Positions 39,108-39,724 of a DNA stretch of 39,724 nucleotides are shown piece by piece. The notes under the pieces were generated by a model that saw nothing but the letters and a program-made list of their open reading frames with translations, did not search any database and was not told the DNA's origin. The position numbers and the translations under genes were made by a program. Location of the stretch: contig CANPTW010000023.1 of assembly GCA_947577075.1 (NCBI GenBank), forward strand, positions 1 to 39,724, given 5' to 3'. Numbering within the stretch: position 1 is the first letter of the stretch; each line of letters begins with the position of its first letter. Origin of the DNA: an uncultured Oscillibacter sp. (lineage in GTDB: Bacteria; Bacillota; Clostridia; Oscillospirales; Oscillospiraceae).

Positions 39108-39136
39108 ATTGTACCATCCCCTGTCAATATTGAAAA
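39108..39136 (-). promoter_or_regulatory. Probable promoter of the penicillin-binding protein gene
   Basis: On the minus strand TTTTCA (39136-39131), a 17-base spacer and TACAAT (39113-39108). A TTGACA also occurs nearby but only 8 bases from this -10, so it is not used here as the -35. Confidence 0.5.
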
Positions 39137-39246
39137 TGTCGCATTTGCCCGAAAAAAAGTTCCCAGTTCACATGGATTTATGGATTTTGGGCAGACTAGC
39201 TCAGACCAACCCTGCCAACTTTTCGGCTTTTTCACTATTTATGCTC

Positions 39247-39275
39247 TTGCATTTATGAAAGATTCCGTGTAAAAT
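39247..39275 (+). promoter_or_regulatory. Promoter of the DUF1292 gene
   Basis: TTGCAT (39247-39252), a 17-base spacer and TAAAAT (39270-39275), 30 bases before the start codon. Confidence 0.75.
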
Positions 39276-39304
39276 ACAGTTGAGCCCAAAAAAGGAGGCC
39301 CCAT

Positions 39305-39586
39305 ATGAGTGAAGATTTTGGCCCCACCTTCCTGACCGTCACGGATGAGGAGGGCCGGGAGCTGGTCCTGGAATTCATGGACGCCCTGGAGTACAACGGC
39401 CAGCTGTACCAGGCGTTTTTCCCCGCCGAGACTGAGGGAGAGGAGGAGGACCCGGACGCCGGACTGGTGATTTTAAAGGTCCTCCGCGAGAACGGCGAGG
39501 ACATCCTCTCAACCCTGGACTCCGACGAGGAGCTGGAAGCGGTGTACGACCTCTTTATGGAGTCGCTGTTCGACGGCGAGGAGTGA
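39305..39586 (+). CDS. DUF1292 domain-containing protein (YrzB-like)
   Basis: A 93-residue acidic cytoplasmic protein. The family pattern is TVTDEEGRELVLEFMDALEYNGQLYQAFFPA followed by an acidic insertion, GLVILKVLRENGEDILSTLDSDEELEAVYDLFME. The function of DUF1292 is not known. The start follows AAAGGAGGC. In many Firmicutes it lies near alaS-ruvX genes; here it is a single gene just before a possible 6S RNA. Confidence 0.9.
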   Translation: MSEDFGPTFLTVTDEEGRELVLEFMDALEYNGQLYQAFFPAETEGEEEDPDAGLVILKVLRENGEDILSTLDSDEELEAVYDLFMESLFDGEE

Positions 39587-39616
39587 GGGGCGCGGTTTCT
39601 CAAATAAAATAAGCAA

Positions 39617-39724
39617 AGTACCCTGCGGGGTGCGTGATAGATCTTTTTTTAACCCACATTTCGTTATACGGGACGCTGGATCAGCCCGTGGTTCGCAGGC
39701 CTCCCGGCTGCCGTTCGCGGCTGG
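39617..39724 (+). ncRNA. ssrS: Candidate 6S RNA (partial, runs off the right edge)
   Basis: Downstream of the DUF1292 gene is a non-coding stretch beginning AAGTACCCTGCGGGGTGCG. It has a T-rich bubble strand and then TTATACGGGACGCTGGATC, AGCCCGTGGTTCGCAGG. The motif ACGGGACGCT followed by CCCGTGGTTCGC resembles the central region of clostridial 6S RNAs. There CGGG/CCCG pairing closes a hairpin next to an open promoter-like bubble, and GCGGGG-like 5' sequence would pair with a 3' part outside the window. I could not run a covariance model, so the call is tentative. Confidence 0.5.

Overview
The window is GC-rich, densely packed DNA from a low-redox, Gram-positive gut-type clostridium. The best guess is the Oscillospiraceae (Oscillibacter/Flavonifractor/Lawsonibacter-like). 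This rests on an AT-poor Firmicute gene set: fatty-acid kinase FakA with a YloU/Asp23 partner, ClpE, the ecfA1-ecfA2-ecfT-truA block, an EFR1-type flavodoxin-ferredoxin, SLH-domain cell wall proteins and a DUF1292 protein. Promoters are ordinary sigma-A type and many genes overlap by ATGA. No rRNA, tRNA, phage or CRISPR array was recognised.

Layout, left to right. (1) 1-1900, minus strand: 5' part of fakA (running off the left edge) and its yloU-like partner, with a promoter at 1972-2000. (2) 2265-3497, plus strand: a lipoprotein with a repeated GGTACC motif at its transcription start. (3) 3635-7130, minus strand: EFR1-type iron-sulfur flavoprotein, a 69-residue four-cysteine protein and ClpE. 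(4) 7323-15807, minus strand: a long housekeeping run read as RlmI-like methyltransferase, VanZ-like protein, EcfA1, EcfA2, EcfT, two tandem paralogous membrane-anchored proteins of unknown function, TruA, DUF5711 protein and CvpA-like protein. (5) 15933-20385: a PadR regulator with a large palindromic operator, a FtsW/RodA-like protein carrying a permease-prefix domain, a GyrI-like protein (minus strand) and an SLH-GH25 wall hydrolase with an attenuator-like hairpin in its leader. (6) 20438-22635: mgtE, preceded by two abutting MITE-like elements, one of them carrying a second nested element; together they break a small promoter-bearing gene.

(7) 22759-31221 is the most interesting part: a molybdenum-cofactor island. 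An AraC regulator diverges from a minus-strand series. The first gene encodes a DmsB-like four-cluster ferredoxin fused to an FAD/NAD(P)H oxidoreductase. The second encodes a DMSO-reductase-family molybdoenzyme with a TorD-like chaperone fused to its N-terminus. A candidate Moco riboswitch follows, then an ECF S-component-like membrane protein, a small exported SUOX-like protein, and a MobA-like nucleotidyltransferase fused to a kinase-like domain. No Tat signal or membrane anchor is seen, so the pair looks like a soluble cytoplasmic NAD(P)H-driven reductase for a small molecule sensed by the AraC protein. The substrate cannot be read from the sequence.

(8) 31390-34845: a third MITE copy sits directly in front of an operon for a NimA-like flavin protein, a Cys/Met PLP lyase and an NhaC-family antiporter. 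(9) 34928-39724: an EamA transporter, a class A penicillin-binding protein (minus strand), a DUF1292 protein and, at the right edge, a possible 6S RNA.
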